Shown: positions 42,455 through 53,399 of the stretch, piece by piece | Layout: each line of letters opens with the position of its first letter | How positions within the stretch are numbered: the first letter of the stretch is position 1 | Source: Boesenbergia rotunda | Lineage: Eukaryota; Streptophyta; Magnoliopsida; Zingiberales; Zingiberaceae | Direction: 5' to 3' | Assembly (NCBI GenBank): GCA_024364735.1 | Contig: JAGFNQ010001126.1 | Location: 44,759 to 108,758 of the forward strand | DNA: 64,000 bases | The notes under the pieces: generated by a model | What the model was told of the DNA's origin: nothing | What the model saw: the letters and a program-made list of their open reading frames with translations, nothing else | Database searches by the model: none | Made by a program: the position numbers and the translations under genes

Positions 42455-44316
42455 TGTTATATGTATATACTAAAAACTTGCTTCTTTTTATATATGAGAT
42501 CATCTATTTTTTGAAAAGAGAATCACAATAACACTAGATGCTTATTTATATTAGTATATGCATTAAAATCCAATACTATATATTGTAGATAACATGGTGT
42601 GTGGTGACACACGAAAGATCATATTATCAGTCCCCTGCATAGTATAAGCAAGAGGCCACAACCGAGATGAATTTGGACAAACCATCAGGATGGTTGTAGT
42701 GTGATTAGATGTGGTTGGTCTTGACCATAGAATTACACTAGTGTACTTTGTGTGCATTGAGCAGGACCAAAACCAAAGATCATCCAATTTGTACTGACTT
42801 GATAATTGGATTAGAATCTCGGATTTATTATGGAGTACAATCCCTAAATCCCGATATGATAACGGGCACATATAATTAATTATTATTTCATTGATTTATC
42901 AATGGGTGAGATTTATTTTGTTAAATCAATAGACCCGATAAGTTGGGAAATAATATTAATTATATGGTGTGCCACTGATTATTGACGGAATTCATGTCCT
43001 GGTGAGTCGGGATGATGATGCCCCCTTGATGAGCTCAAAAGGTTCATCATGTTAAACCCTGCAGGTGGATTTGATCCGACATGATGATAAGGTTGAGTGA
43101 TACTAGTCAAGAAGCCAGAAGTCGATTAAATTAAAATTGTCAGTAATTTAAATTAATCGATGGGCATTCTATATCTTAAATACGGGAGGATGGATGACTC
43201 ATAATAGGTGGAGCCCATATGAAAATATGGGGGTTAGTGAGGAAGTTCAATTAAGATCCTTTAGTGGAATGGATCTTAATTAATGGATTGGTTTTAGATC
43301 CATTAGTGGGCCAAGATCCAACTCCTCCTCTTGGTCCCTACCTTAGCCCTATAAATACCCCATGAGATCATGAAACCAAGGCTTAATCCAATTGACAACA
43401 CCCTAGGCTTCTCTCCTCTCCTCTCCCTCTCTTCTCTCTCCTAGGTTATTCAGCCGGCGCAAACAAGGAGAGGTTCTTCCTCTCCTTTCTTCTTCTCTTC
43501 TCCACCAACTCTCGGCTGGGACTCACATAGACAAGGAAGGGTGCTTCTCTTCCTTTTGTGGTGCTCAACGGTGGTGGAGGAGTGGCCGGCGGCCGTGGGA
43601 GGCGTTGCAAGAGTGGGTTGCGGCGCCGCCGCAAAGTTGGAGGAGGAGGTGATTCCGGCCAGCTATGGGTGAGCAAGGAAGCTATTTCTTCCTTTCTTCT
43701 TCTTCTTCATCACCCTCTCGAGGACTGCTAAGGGCCGGCGAGGCTGTGGAGGCTTTTGGTGGCCGGCGGCGCAAAGGAGAGGGAGGCAAGGGCTGGCGGT
43801 TCCTAACCCTAGGGTTAGGGTTTCGGCTTGGGCAAGAAGAAGAGGTCATTTGGTGGCTTTTGGTGATCTCGATTCTTGGTAGCTCGTCTCCCACACGACA
43901 TCCGGGAGGGAAGGGACATAAGATAGAAGACTACGAGATAAAGGGAAGATATAATTCTTTTCCTTAAGCTCCTATTGTTCCTTTGGTTCCTTATTGTTTT
44001 GCTTCGACATTTTATGCGTATTAGTTAATTATTTTGATTTTGTATCATGGTTAATAATTAATTAATTGGACCTCGATCATAAACACAAGAACCGGCGATC
44101 CACTCGTCGTCTCTTCCGCAGTCGTTCGGTTAGGAGAATTACAAGGCACAATCTTTGTGATTGGCCAAGTTGTAATTCGTACCAAACGATACGTTGACGA
44201 GATGGTCGTTGGGAGGCGGGTCTGCATTTGAATTAAATTTTAATCTGTACACATGGAGAGGTCTCTCAAGGACGACCATGTATTTGCTAGGGAAACTCGC
44301 CAAGCCATACCCATCA
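42455..44316 (+). repeat. 3' LTR of the copia element (1862 bp)
   Basis: Starts TGTTATATGTATATAC and ends ACCCATCA. A TATA box (TATAAATA) lies at 43350-43357, followed by a CT-rich start region (CTCTCCTCTCC, 43407-43440). It aligns with the 5' LTR in its first part and in its last ~350 bp, but not in the middle. Frames at 43446-43967 overlap GC-rich leader sequence and are not supported as genes. Confidence 0.8.
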
Positions 44317-45180
44317 GTCACGTTTCCTGACCACCTCCCAGTAGCTCAATGATGTTCAGGCGGCTCATGGTAAAGGCATGACAAATCCGTTGATAGTTAA
44401 CCTCTTGCTGAATGTGGGTGCGACGTCCCATCCAGATCACCACACATCACTTGCCGTTAGTGCAAGATGGTGACTCAGGGCATCAGAGTTGGAGGGCCAC
44501 AGGATCAGGCGATGACAATTGTGAAACCTCACCTCCATGGTGGATGGGAGCATGGCATTGTGGAGGAACAGCGACGAGAGACGATTGCTGGACATAGGAC
44601 CACACTAGATGGTTGGAGATAGTGGATATGCACTTCCGGTAGCGGGCGACATTGTGGCAGTACACAGAGCTGATGGATGGTCTAGTGACTGTGCACGATA
44701 GAGGACGCGTGGACATAGCAGTGATGGGGTTGGACACATTATGTATTTTGGGAGGATGGTACTGTGAGAGGGCACACACAAGTATATATGGCGACATACC
44801 AGGATAGCCCCTTGGATCTGACACTTCATCAGATACGTGCGGCTATCCTAGGCCACATGTTTGTAGTACCTTTTTCTTGATGATATAATTTGCCTTTCAT
44901 CAAAAAAAAAAATGATGTTCAGGCGGCTTAGGATCAAACCTTAGAAGAACTGAAGAACTACAAGGCTAACGACGAGTCCCCGCAGGCAAAGGTAGAGGCA
45001 GCCTTCAAGGACAAGTTCCTTCAATCTGAGTAATTTGGCCATATCTTGGCCGGTAAATTGCTGAGGCGGCTGAAGCAGGGCTTCAACGGGGTTGTCCAGC
45101 AACTTTGGCAAGCTGAGGCGCTGAAACCGGAGGCCGACCTGAGCTTCCTCAGCTTCGGTCGAGCCTAGGAGGAGCTACCG
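44317..45180 (+). pseudogene. Antisense gene of gypsy copy B, C-terminal exon only
   Basis: After the 44366-44910 insertion is set aside, the plus strand encodes DQTLEELKNYKANDES, KDKFLQSE, a stop, FGHILAGKLLRRLKQGFNGVVQQLWQAEALKPEADLSFLS. It aligns with the last exon in copy A (about 26100-26370) and with copy G on the opposite strand. Two in-frame TAG/TAA stops and the insertion disable it. The conserved core around LKQGFN marks the most constrained part of this unknown protein. Confidence 0.7.
44348..44928 (+). mobile_element. 5'-truncated non-LTR element with 18-bp target duplication
   Basis: A 545-bp insert (44366-44910) ends in a poly(A) run. It is flanked by a perfect 18-bp duplication, AATGATGTTCAGGCGGCT, at 44348-44365 and 44911-44928. 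The 3' end reads TTGATGATATAATTTGCC then TTTCATC before the A-run. These are the marks of target-primed reverse transcription by a LINE, or of a SINE using it. I found no RT, endonuclease or tRNA-like head, so the family is unknown; a truncated LINE is most likely. It inserted into the antisense gene of gypsy copy B. Confidence 0.8.
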
Positions 45181-45499
45181 GGCTCTCTTTTTTCTCATTA
45201 TTTTGTATTTTTTTCCTTTCTTTTTTGAATGTACTCAAATATGTAAGATCAAACTTTGAATGAGGAACATCAAACTTTGAATGAAGTCTTTGTTCTTTTC
45301 TACGTCAATTTCCTACGTGGTTTATTTTCTGAATCTTGTCTCCTATCTCATGAATTGCAATTATGTTGCATATTGCTTCTCACCCTCCCATATATACTTC
45401 TTTACACCGTGAAGTCTAATGTTAAGGAAGAGACAAGGATTTGGTGCATTGTTATTTGCCCGTGCTGGCAAGAATAGAACCCGCTTCCTTAGTACTTCG

Positions 45500-46420
45500 G
45501 CTAGACTTATATATCTTGGGTATCTTCGGTGCCTCAAGATGGTATGAGCCCGAGCCACTCCCGGTCGGGCATCCTCAGCACCACGGCCAGGTCTAGACAT
45601 CTCGGGCATCCTCGGCACCACGAGATTGTAGGATCTTGGGCTACTCCCGGTCGAGCATCCACAACACCACGGCCAGGTCTACACATCTTGGGCATCCTCG
45701 GTACCACGAGATGGTAGAATTTTGGGTTGCTCCTGGCCGGACATCCTCACCATCACGGCCAAGTCTACACATCTCGGGCATCCTCGGCACCACGAGATGG
45801 TAGGATCTTGGGCTGCTCCCGGCCAGGCATCCTCAGCACCACGCCCAGGTCTACACATCTCGGGCATCCTCGGCACCATGAGATGGTAGGGATCTTCGGC
45901 TACTCCTGGCCTGGCATCCTCAGCACCACAGCCAGGTTTACACATCTTGGGCATCCTCGGCACCACGAGTTGGTAGGATCTTGGGTTGCCCTTGGTCGGG
46001 CATCCTCAGCACCACGACCAAGTGTACACATCTCGGGCATCCTCGACGCCATGAGATGTCGAGCATCCTCAGCACCACGATCAGGTCTACACATCTCAGG
46101 CATCCTCGGCACCACGAGATGGTAGGAATCTTCGGTTGCTCCCAACCGGGCATCCTCAGCACCATGACCAAGTATACACATCTCGGGCATCCTCGGTACC
46201 ACGAGATGGCAGGATCTTCGGCTGCTCCCGACCAGGCATCCTCAACACCATGGCTAGGTCTATACATCTCGGGCATCCTCGGCATCATGAGATGGTAGGA
46301 TCTTGGCCTGCTCCCGGCCGGGCATCCTCAGCACCACGACCAAGTCTACACCTCTCGGGCATCCTCGGCATCACAAGATGGTAGGATCTTCGGCTGCTCC
46401 CAGCCGGGCATCCTCACCTC
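45500..46420. repeat. Tandem array of ~87-bp units, gypsy copy B
   Basis: About ten units contain GGGCATCCTCGGCACCACGA, GATGGTAGGATCTTCGGC, TGCTCCCGGCCGGGCATCC and TCAGCACCACGGCCAGG. The half-unit core GGCATCCTCxGCACCA occurs twice per unit. 87 is a multiple of three, which keeps several frames open on both strands with repetitive products (for example RMPEMCRPGRGAEDA). I regard these as repeat artefacts. It is homologous to the arrays in copies A and G. Confidence 0.9.
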
Positions 46421-46527
46421 CACGTGACTTGCATTTGGTCTTTGTGAGACATTTTTCTATTTCTTTGATTACTCAAACTGCAAAGAAGTACAAGTAGGCA
46501 TACAAATACATGTATCGCTCACATGGC

Positions 46528-49500
46528 TCACCGAGTGTGATGCGGCTGGAGGTGACTTGTGTTCCAAGGCCTTTCCAACCTTTTGCCTTCAGCATCTTGC
46601 AAGTAATAGCTCCTTCCTGCAAACTTTTTGATAATGATGTAAGGTATGCTCCATTGGGGTTCGAGCTTTTCAGCGTCGTCGACTAGTTTGGTTCTTTTCC
46701 AGACCTTACATCCGACTTGGAAAGTCTGAACGATCACTCGGCAATTGTACACTTGCTGCATACGTTGCTGGTACGGAGCTAGTCGAACAGCGGCTTTGTC
46801 TCGTACTTCTGTCACCAGGTATAGGTCAATAAGTCGTTCCTGATCATTATCTTCCTTGGTGTAGTATTGTTGTCGGATTGACTCATCGCCTATTTCCATA
46901 GGAATCACCGCTTCTGCTCCATATACCAAATTAAAGGGACTCTGATCGGTCCCTTCGTTGGGAGTAGTACGGTACGACCACAGGATGCTCGGGAGTTCTT
47001 CAACCCAACTACCTCCGACATGGTCCAGCTTTATCTTGAGCCCTTTAATGATCTCCCGGTTGACTACTTATGCCTGGCCGCTGCCTTGAGGATAAGCGAG
47101 TGAGGTGAAGGCTTGATGAATATCTAGTCCTTTACACCACTCTCTGAGTTTGCGCCCTACAAACTATCTGTCATTATCTGATATCAATTTATAAGGAATG
47201 TCATACCTGCAGACTATATTCTTCCACTGGATCTTCATCACGGCAGCCTCCGTGATGTGCATAAGCAGCTCAACCTCAACCCATTTGAAGAAGTAGTCAA
47301 CTAATACCAATAGGAACTTCTTCTGCTGAGCTCCGATTGGGAAAGGACCCACAATATCCATTCCCCACTGATCAAAGGGGCATGAGACAGTGGAGGTTCG
47401 AAGTAGTTCGGTCGAGTGGTGTGTAATATGCTGATGCTTTTGACAGGCTTCATATCCGGCCACAAATTTGGTAGCATCCGCTTGCAACGTGGGCTAAAAA
47501 TATCCAACCAAAATAATCTTTCTAGCCATGGGTCACCCTCCAATATGATTTCCACATATACCTTCGTGAACCTTTCGCATGATATAGTCGACTTCCCCCG
47601 GACCAATGCATTTGAGCAATGGTCGGGCCAAAGCTCTGTTATATAACCGGTCTCCCACCAACGTGAATCTGGAAGCCCTGTGACGAAAGAGTCGAACTTC
47701 CTTATCATTCACCGACATTGTGCCCCTGTGTAAGAATTCCACATAGGGTTCTCTCCAGTCAAGTAATACAGTGTTAACAGCTTCTTCTTCAATCTGGCCA
47801 ATGGCTCCTTCTGGAGCACTGGGCTCTTCCAGCATCCATAGTGCAAGGGAGCTCGTAAATTTGGCTAGCTCATCTGTCTTGACATTATCAACTTGATATA
47901 TCTTCTGCATAACAACTTCAGTGAAAGAAGACCTCAGTTGCACATATATAGCCACATATCTCTGCAGGCACTCTTTTTTAACTTCAAACTCCCCTTTTAT
48001 CTGCTGGGCCACGAGTTGCAAGTCTGAATGCAATATAACTCGAGTAGGTCTCACATGTTTGGTAGCTTGGAGCCCCGCTAGGATCGCCTCATATTCGGCT
48101 TTATTATTGGTGGTTCAGAAGTTGAGTCGGATAGATAGTTGTAGTACGTCTTCTCTAGGAAAAATCATCAGAACCCCGACTCCGCTATACTTGTTATTGG
48201 ATGAGCCATCAACATAAATCTTCCAAACCTCACTAGATTCAGGTCCCAGGGCGGCTTCGAGCATAAAGTTGGTTAGAGCTTGAGCTTTAATAGCTGTTCA
48301 GGGGTGGTACTCAATCCCATACTCACTCAACTCTGCCGTCCACTTGATCAATCGTCCCGAGGCCTCGGGATTTGTGAGGATGCACCCGAGTGGACTATTA
48401 GTAAGCACCACGATGGGATGCGCCAAAAAATATGGGCATAGCCTTCATGCTATCAATACTAAGGCGTATGCTAGCTTCTCCAAGGTAGTATACCGAGTCT
48501 CTGCCTCTTTAAGAAGGTGCCCAAAGAAATAAATGGGATACTGAGTACTTCACGAATAAGCGCATACCCTATAGCTTGCTCAGTTGCAGACAAATAGATA
48601 AACAACGTTTCTCCTTCCAGCGGCTTATATAGGATGGGGAGTTCAGAGAGATATGCTTTTAAATCTGTAAAAGCCTTCTTGCATTGATCATCCCATTTGA
48701 ATTTGACAACTTTCCTTAGAATATTGAAGAATGACAAAGTTCTGTCAGCAGATCTGGAGATGAATCAGGATAGAGCTATAATTCTGCTATTAAGCCGTTG
48801 TACATCTTTGAAATTGCGAGGGAATGACATGTTGTGTAGCACTTTCTCAAAATTAGCCTCAATTCCTCTCTCGGTGACTATGTACCCGAGGAACCGATCA
48901 CTTTTCATCCCAAACAAATATTTACCGGGGTTCAGTTTCAGTCCATTGGCCCTCAAGGTAGCCAATGTCTCCTCAAGGTCGGTTATCATGTCCTTCCCCT
49001 TCTCCGTCTTGACTAGGATATCATCCATATACACCTCAATATTCCTTCCGATTTGGTGGCGGAAGACCTTATCTATCATTCGCTGATAGGTTGCCCCTGT
49101 ATTGCGCAACCTAAATGGCATGACATTGTAGCAGTAAGTGTCATCTGCCGTTACAAAACTGACCTTCTCTTGGTCTTCCCGAGCAAGGGGAACCTGGTGG
49201 TACCCCTGATATGCATCCAACATTGAAATAAACTCACAGTCAGAAGTTGAATCTACCAGCTGATCAATGCGAGGCAAGAGGTAGCAGTCTTTAGGGTAGA
49301 CTTTATTTAAATCACGAAAATCAATACAAATCCACCATTTACTCCAGGTCTTAGGGACTAGTACAACATTTGCTAGCCATGTCGGGAATAGAACTTCTCT
49401 GATATGCCTGACCTTCAACAACTTTGCGACCTCTCCCCTGATTATCTTGTCTTGCTCGGGAGCAAAGTGTCTTTGCCTCTATTTTACCGGTCGAGCTTCT

Positions 49501-50350
49501 GGAGTGATATGTAGTCTATGTGTGGCCAAGGTTGGAGGAACTCCTTTGATTTCTTCAGTAGCCCACGTGAACACGTAGTGATGATCCGCCAAGCAGCTGA
49601 TCAACCGACTTCTAAGTTCTGGTACAAGATCAACATCAATTCTTGTGATTCCTCCAGCCTGCTGAGGATGAATTTATGCTTCGTCGCTCTCGACCTCCCG
49701 ACGTTCCTTTTTGGCTTCTTCTTTTTCTCGGGAATTGGCCAGGTCAATTTGCAAAGCTTCATGAGTCTTTGGGTTTTTTAGGGCTTCTGTCCTAACTTCC
49801 CCACTATAGCATTGCGGGGAAGTTAGTTGGTCCCCCTTGACTTCAGTGACCCGCTCTCCCACCGGGAATTTGATCTTCTTGTGGTAGACTAAGACCACCG
49901 CCTAAAATAAGCTAAGCGCCGATCTCCCTAGAATAGCATTGTAGGACGACGGGGCATCTGCGATCATGAAGGGAGTCCTCCTTATCCTCTGTAGAGTGTC
50001 ATCCCCCAGCAACAAGGACAATGAGATCTGTCCCATCAGCTATACTCGGTATCCAGTGAAATCGAAGAGCGGAGTGGAGATAGGATGCAACTCATCCTCA
50101 TCGACTTGCATTTGGTCCAATGCCTCCTTATACAGGATGTTAACGGAGCTACCTGTATCCACAAAGATGCGTTTAACCTCATAATTAGCTATTCGGGCCA
50201 GGATTACCAGTGCATCATCGTGAGGGGCTTCCACATCCTACATATCATCAGGGCCAAAGGAGATAACAAGGCCCTAGCACTTCTCTCTATCCGTCCTGAT
50301 GGCGTAATTTTCCAGCTTGCGGTGCCTTCCTTGCCCAATAAGAGTCTCCT
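46528..50350 (-). pseudogene. Gypsy copy B pol polyprotein (PR-RT-RH-INT), degenerate
   Basis: Protease 50290-49920 keeps the catalytic VDTGSS, then LHPISTPLFDFTGYRV. RT 49421-48765: LANVVLVPKTWSKWWICIDF, DAYQGYHQVPLA, MPFRLRNTGATYQRMIDKVF and a catalytic YMDD box in VYMDDILVKTEKGKD. RNase H connection and domain 48737-47850: CKKAFTDLKAYLSELPILY, VILHSDLQLVAQQIKGEFEV. Integrase 47708-46528: CIGPGEVDYIMRKVHEGICG, FVAGYEACQKHQH (one zinc-binding Cys replaced), FDQWGMDIVGPFPIG, VYGAEAVIPMEIGDES. It ends LERPWNTSHLQPHHTR. It is better preserved than copy A but still has many frameshifts and stops. Confidence 0.87.
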
Positions 50351-50359
50351 CCAGTCGAA

Positions 50360-51690
50360 CCTCCTGAGATTACTCCCACATGGCCCGATAGAGGTCCGCG
50401 AGCCGGAGCCTTGCCTTTCTTAGGATCCCTTTCAGGGGAGCTAGATTGGTGGGCATTATCTCCCTTTCAGGGTGACCAGGATGGTCGTCTGGATCTATCT
50501 TCCCCCGACTTTCGTTGATGAGGGGAAGAGCTTTGGCGAGGAGATCTCTGTCTATACCCCGCTTTGCTTCACCTTTTGCGGGGCTTAGCATTCGCGTCTT
50601 TGAATCTCCTCTTCTTCAAGGTATAACACTCTTCCGTAGAGTACGTTGTGCTGCCATGAAAGTCGCAGTACTTCTTTAGTGGCTCGGGTCCTTCGGTGTC
50701 GACCGTCTCCACCAACCTCTTCTTGCCGGCCTAGTGATCCTTCCCAGAGCGAGGCTCCTTTGCTTGAGTAGGAGCAGGTGGCTCTCTCCTCTCAGATCGT
50801 ACCAAGATTTGGATAGGGACTCCCGTCGAGTCTTTGCGATGGGCGTACTACACCTCCTTGACGTTGACATGCTTGACCGACCACCCAATAAGCCATCAAA
50901 GCTGGGCGATTGTTTCTTCACCAGCGACCAAAAGAAATCACCTTCAGAGAGTCCAGCGCTGATGAGGATCTCTGAGGTGACCGTCGGCATGTCCAGCGCT
51001 ACCCGATTGAACCGTTGGATATAGTTCTTCAGCGGTTCTTTGCTCTTCTGCTTCAGGGCGAACATATTTAAGGTTGTCTTCTGGTATCGTCTACTGCTGG
51101 CGAAGTGATGTAGGAAGACAGTTTTAAACTCCAGAAAGGAGTTTATTGAGTTTAGAGGCAGCCTCTGAAACCATCTCTGGGCAACCCTTGATAGGGTGTT
51201 CAAGAACACCCAACACTTCACACTATCTGTGTATTGGTGTAACAGAGCCCCATTCTCGAACTTGCAGATGAGGTCTTCTGGATCCGTCTTCCCATTGTAA
51301 TCAGCAATTCCTGGATCACGAAACTACTTGGGCATGAGATCCTCTACGATGTCTGGAGAAAAAGGAGTAGGTGAATATCTCAGAAGATCTTTAGCGGCCT
51401 CGACCTTCCCCTGTCCATCCTCCTGCCGTAAAATGCTAGAGGTAGCGGAATGCAACCTCTCCATTTCTCCAATAGAATCTCACCTGGGTGCTGGGGCTAT
51501 CATTGATGGTCTTGCCGGTGGCACGACGGATGTTTGATTTCGGTTGTACGAGGCCGACACCCAAAGGATCTCAGTCTGCACCGGAGCCGCTCGTTGAGAG
51601 GCGGCTTGTTCAATCTGATGCTGCTCCAGTGCTCCTTTGACGGAGTTGGCGACTAAATAATCTAACTCCTCCCACATCAAAATGATAGGT
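50360..51690 (-). pseudogene. Gypsy copy B gag, broken
   Basis: The N-terminal part (51680-51480) reads MWEELDYLVANSVKGALEQHQIEQAA. The retrotransposon gag core at 51221-50676 contains TLSRVAQRWFQRLPLNSINSFLEF, then FLHHFASSRRYQKT...LKQKSKEPLKNYIQRFNRVALDM, the classic gag capsid pattern. A further segment (50591-50370) carries Lys/Arg-rich sequence before the protease. No CCHC knuckle is readable in one frame. Gag would form the particle. It sits directly downstream of the PBS. Frame breaks between segments prevent a full product. Confidence 0.78.
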
Positions 51691-51736
51691 TATCCCTCTG
51701 GATGTGTCATCACGGTGTTCCTTCTGGTGCTTTGAT

Positions 51737-51758
51737 GTTTCCCACAGACGACGCTAAA
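51737..51758 (-). promoter_or_regulatory. PBS region of gypsy copy B
   Basis: The minus strand begins TTTAGCGTCGTCTGTGGGAA two bases inside the LTR end. It is a slightly decayed form of the TTTGGCGCCGTCTGTGGGAA sequence often found at this position in Tat-type gypsy elements. Confidence 0.7.
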
Positions 51759-51760
51759 CT

Positions 51761-52407
51761 TGTTCTGGAAGCGAACGACAGGGATGGTGAATCACCAAAG
51801 CTCAGCTGACGATGACGATGATGGAGAGAGGATGTCAACTCCTGCGAGATTAACACGAGCATAAAGGGGATGCACTAGAAGAAGTTCCAGTAGAGTCTTC
51901 TTCGATGCTCAAGTCAGAATTCTCCCTTTTAAGGAGAACAACGAGAAATCAATGTATTATATCTCTGGAAAGCTTACCCACTTTACCTGGGTGCCGAGAC
52001 ATCTTATATACCTGATGCCTTCCTCCCACGTGTCCCCACTTCCTCCTCCACATTCCTTAATCATCGGTTATTTGCCAGCTGTTCTCTTCTGGTAACGACC
52101 ACTGTGACTATTAAGGCCTTAATTACCATGCATTGTGAATAATAATTACCTAATGACTTTCCTATTCTGGAAGGAGGAGCGGGTACTTGAAGCTTGGCCT
52201 TCTTATCCCTACGCTGATCTTTAGGCTCCACTCTCCTGAGTCAGTCTCAGAGTCTTATCTCCCGAGCTGACCTCGGGGCCTTCTTCCCTTTTCTCGAGAT
52301 AGTCTCGGGAGCCCGATTCCCGGTCCGACCTCGGGGGGATAGTTTGGCGGGCCCTGCTACGTAGCTTTCCTGTGCCACGTGTCACCCCTGGTTGCTCATC
52401 CTTATCA
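51761..52407 (-). repeat. 5' LTR of gypsy copy B (647 bp)
   Basis: In plus order it starts TGTTCTGGAAGCG and ends CATCCTTATCA. It is homologous to the LTRs at 12915-13895 and 22614-23376 but has almost no GAGGTGGTCTCGGGAG repeats, hence its shorter length. Shared blocks include GGTAACGACC, TATTAAGGCCTTAATT and GTGCCACGTGTCA. Confidence 0.8.
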
Positions 52408-52845
52408 ATAGTCATTAGCTAATTGTTGGTTGTGCATCAGTTGAGTGGTGTTGGCATTAGTCGACTGATGTCGGGACTGATATGTTTTGTTAACAGTTCT
52501 CTCCTTTATTTAAGGGGAGGCTTTGAGACTTGAGAAAGGTTGGAGGGGTGATTGAAAAACCTTATTGCTCAAGTGCTCAAGTGCTCAAGCTTCCAAAAGT
52601 CTACTCTCTTTCTCAAACCCTAACTCTCATCTTGTAAAGAGGAAGAGAACATTGTGAGAGGTTGTTCTCCACCAAGAAGGGGAAAGCCCTAGCCGAAGAT
52701 TGTCGGGGATTGATTCATCGAAGTATTAAGGGTCGTCCACCTCAAGGACATGCCGTGGAGAAAGCTAACACTTGTAGAAAGAATCAACGGAAGTTCAAAA
52801 ATGAGCTATTCACCTCTCCTCTAGCCATACGATCAAAACCTAACA
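52408..52845 (+). repeat. Truncated 5' LTR of a copia element
   Basis: The 3' part of an LTR (promoter-R-U5) ending AACCTAACA, followed by a PBS at 52848-52859 (TGATATCAGAGC, one mismatch to the copia consensus). A TATA-like TTTATTTAAG lies near 52503. Near the end it carries CTATTCACCTCTCCTCTAGCC, the same terminal block as the other copia LTRs here. Its U3 is cut by the gypsy B LTR. Confidence 0.65.
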
Positions 52846-52847
52846 AG

Positions 52848-52859
52848 TGATATCAGAGC
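52848..52859 (+). promoter_or_regulatory. Primer-binding site (tRNA-Met), one mismatch
   Basis: TGATATCAGAGC lies two bases after the LTR end at 52845. It sits 44 bp upstream of the gag ATG. Confidence 0.75.
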
Positions 52860-52902
52860 ACGATTCATTTGGGGAGAACTCACTGTCAACTGAGACATCA
52901 AT

Positions 52903-53399
52903 ATGTCGTTTCAAGAGGGATATAGCATCGCACTACCACCGTTCTTCGACGGCAATGATTTTGCTTATTAGAAAGGTAGGTATTATTTAATGAACGATAT
53001 TGAAAATTGGTTTAGTGTTGTAGATGATTTTGAGATGCTGAAGGATGATAGAGGAGCACCTCTCCAAAAAAATTGGACAAAAGAAGTAATGAAGAAAGCT
53101 CAAGCAAACGCAAAGGCCACAATAACTCTGCAATGTGGTATCTCCAAGGAGCAATTGAACAAAGTTGGGTCATTCAACTCCGCCAAAGTGCTTTGGGAAA
53201 AGCTCATTGAGTTAAATGAAGGGTTGAACGAATCAAGAAGAGTCAAGAAGGACCTCTTGGTGGCACAACTTCAATCCTTTACCATGAAGACAAATGAGAC
53301 AGTGAGTTAATTGCATAGTAGATTCAAAGAAATTGGTAATGAGTTTCATGTAATAGGTGAGAAAATTAAAAATACTCGCCCTGTACCCGACATCGTTTA
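52903..53399 (+). pseudogene. Ty1-copia gag, N-terminal half
   Basis: The ATG at 52903 gives MSFQEGYSIALPPFFDGNDF, then a TAG replacing a Trp codon, then YYLMNDIENWFSVVDDFEMLKDD, ATITLQCGISKEQLNKVGSF, AKVLWEKLIELNEGLNESRRVKKDLL and, after a TAA, LHSRFKEIGNEFHVIGEKI. This is the UBN2-type copia gag. It is in one frame throughout with only two or three nonsense changes, so it is relatively young. It ends at 53399 without zinc knuckle, protease or pol. The element is truncated. Confidence 0.8.

Larger units (their letters stand above)
31850..44316 (+). mobile_element. Ty1-copia element between gypsy copies A and B, with nested LTRs
   Basis: On the plus strand: a long 5' LTR (31850-34517), PBS (34520-34531), a leader (34532-35520), an 884-bp gap, pol remnants (36739-42440), PPT and a 3' LTR (42455-44316). 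Nested inside are LTRs at 36405-36738 (partial), 37839-39233 and 39284-41273. The 5-bp flanks CTGCT and GTCAC do not match. The two flanks also come from different regions of two gypsy copies. The two LTRs have diverged strongly. The element may be chimeric or misassembled. Confidence 0.7.
44317..52407 (-). mobile_element. Ty3-gypsy element copy B (Tat-like), 3' end missing
   Basis: Minus-strand order from the right: 5' LTR (51761-52407), PBS region (51737-51758), gag (51690-50676), protease, RT, RNase H and integrase down to 46528, a tandem array (45500-46420), then the 3' end of the antisense gene (44317-45180, split by a non-LTR insertion). The rest of the antisense gene and the 3' LTR are missing because the copia 3' LTR ends at 44316. 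Copy B therefore supplies the 5' half that copy A lacks, and the reverse. Confidence 0.8.

Noticed and set aside
43446..43967. Possible host gene with Pro/Arg-rich or Gly-rich products
   Set aside because: It overlaps the GC-rich leader part of the copia 3' LTR; frames on both strands are open and no domain is seen.
31850..44316. An intact copia insertion with ordinary ends
   Set aside because: The 5-bp flanks do not match and the neighbours come from two different gypsy copies, so a simple insertion is not supported.
45361..46384. Repetitive proteins (about 60-130 residues) encoded on both strands of the tandem array
   Set aside because: Unit length of 87 bp keeps frames open by chance. 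The copy A array (86 bp) does not maintain the frames and there is no start context or domain.
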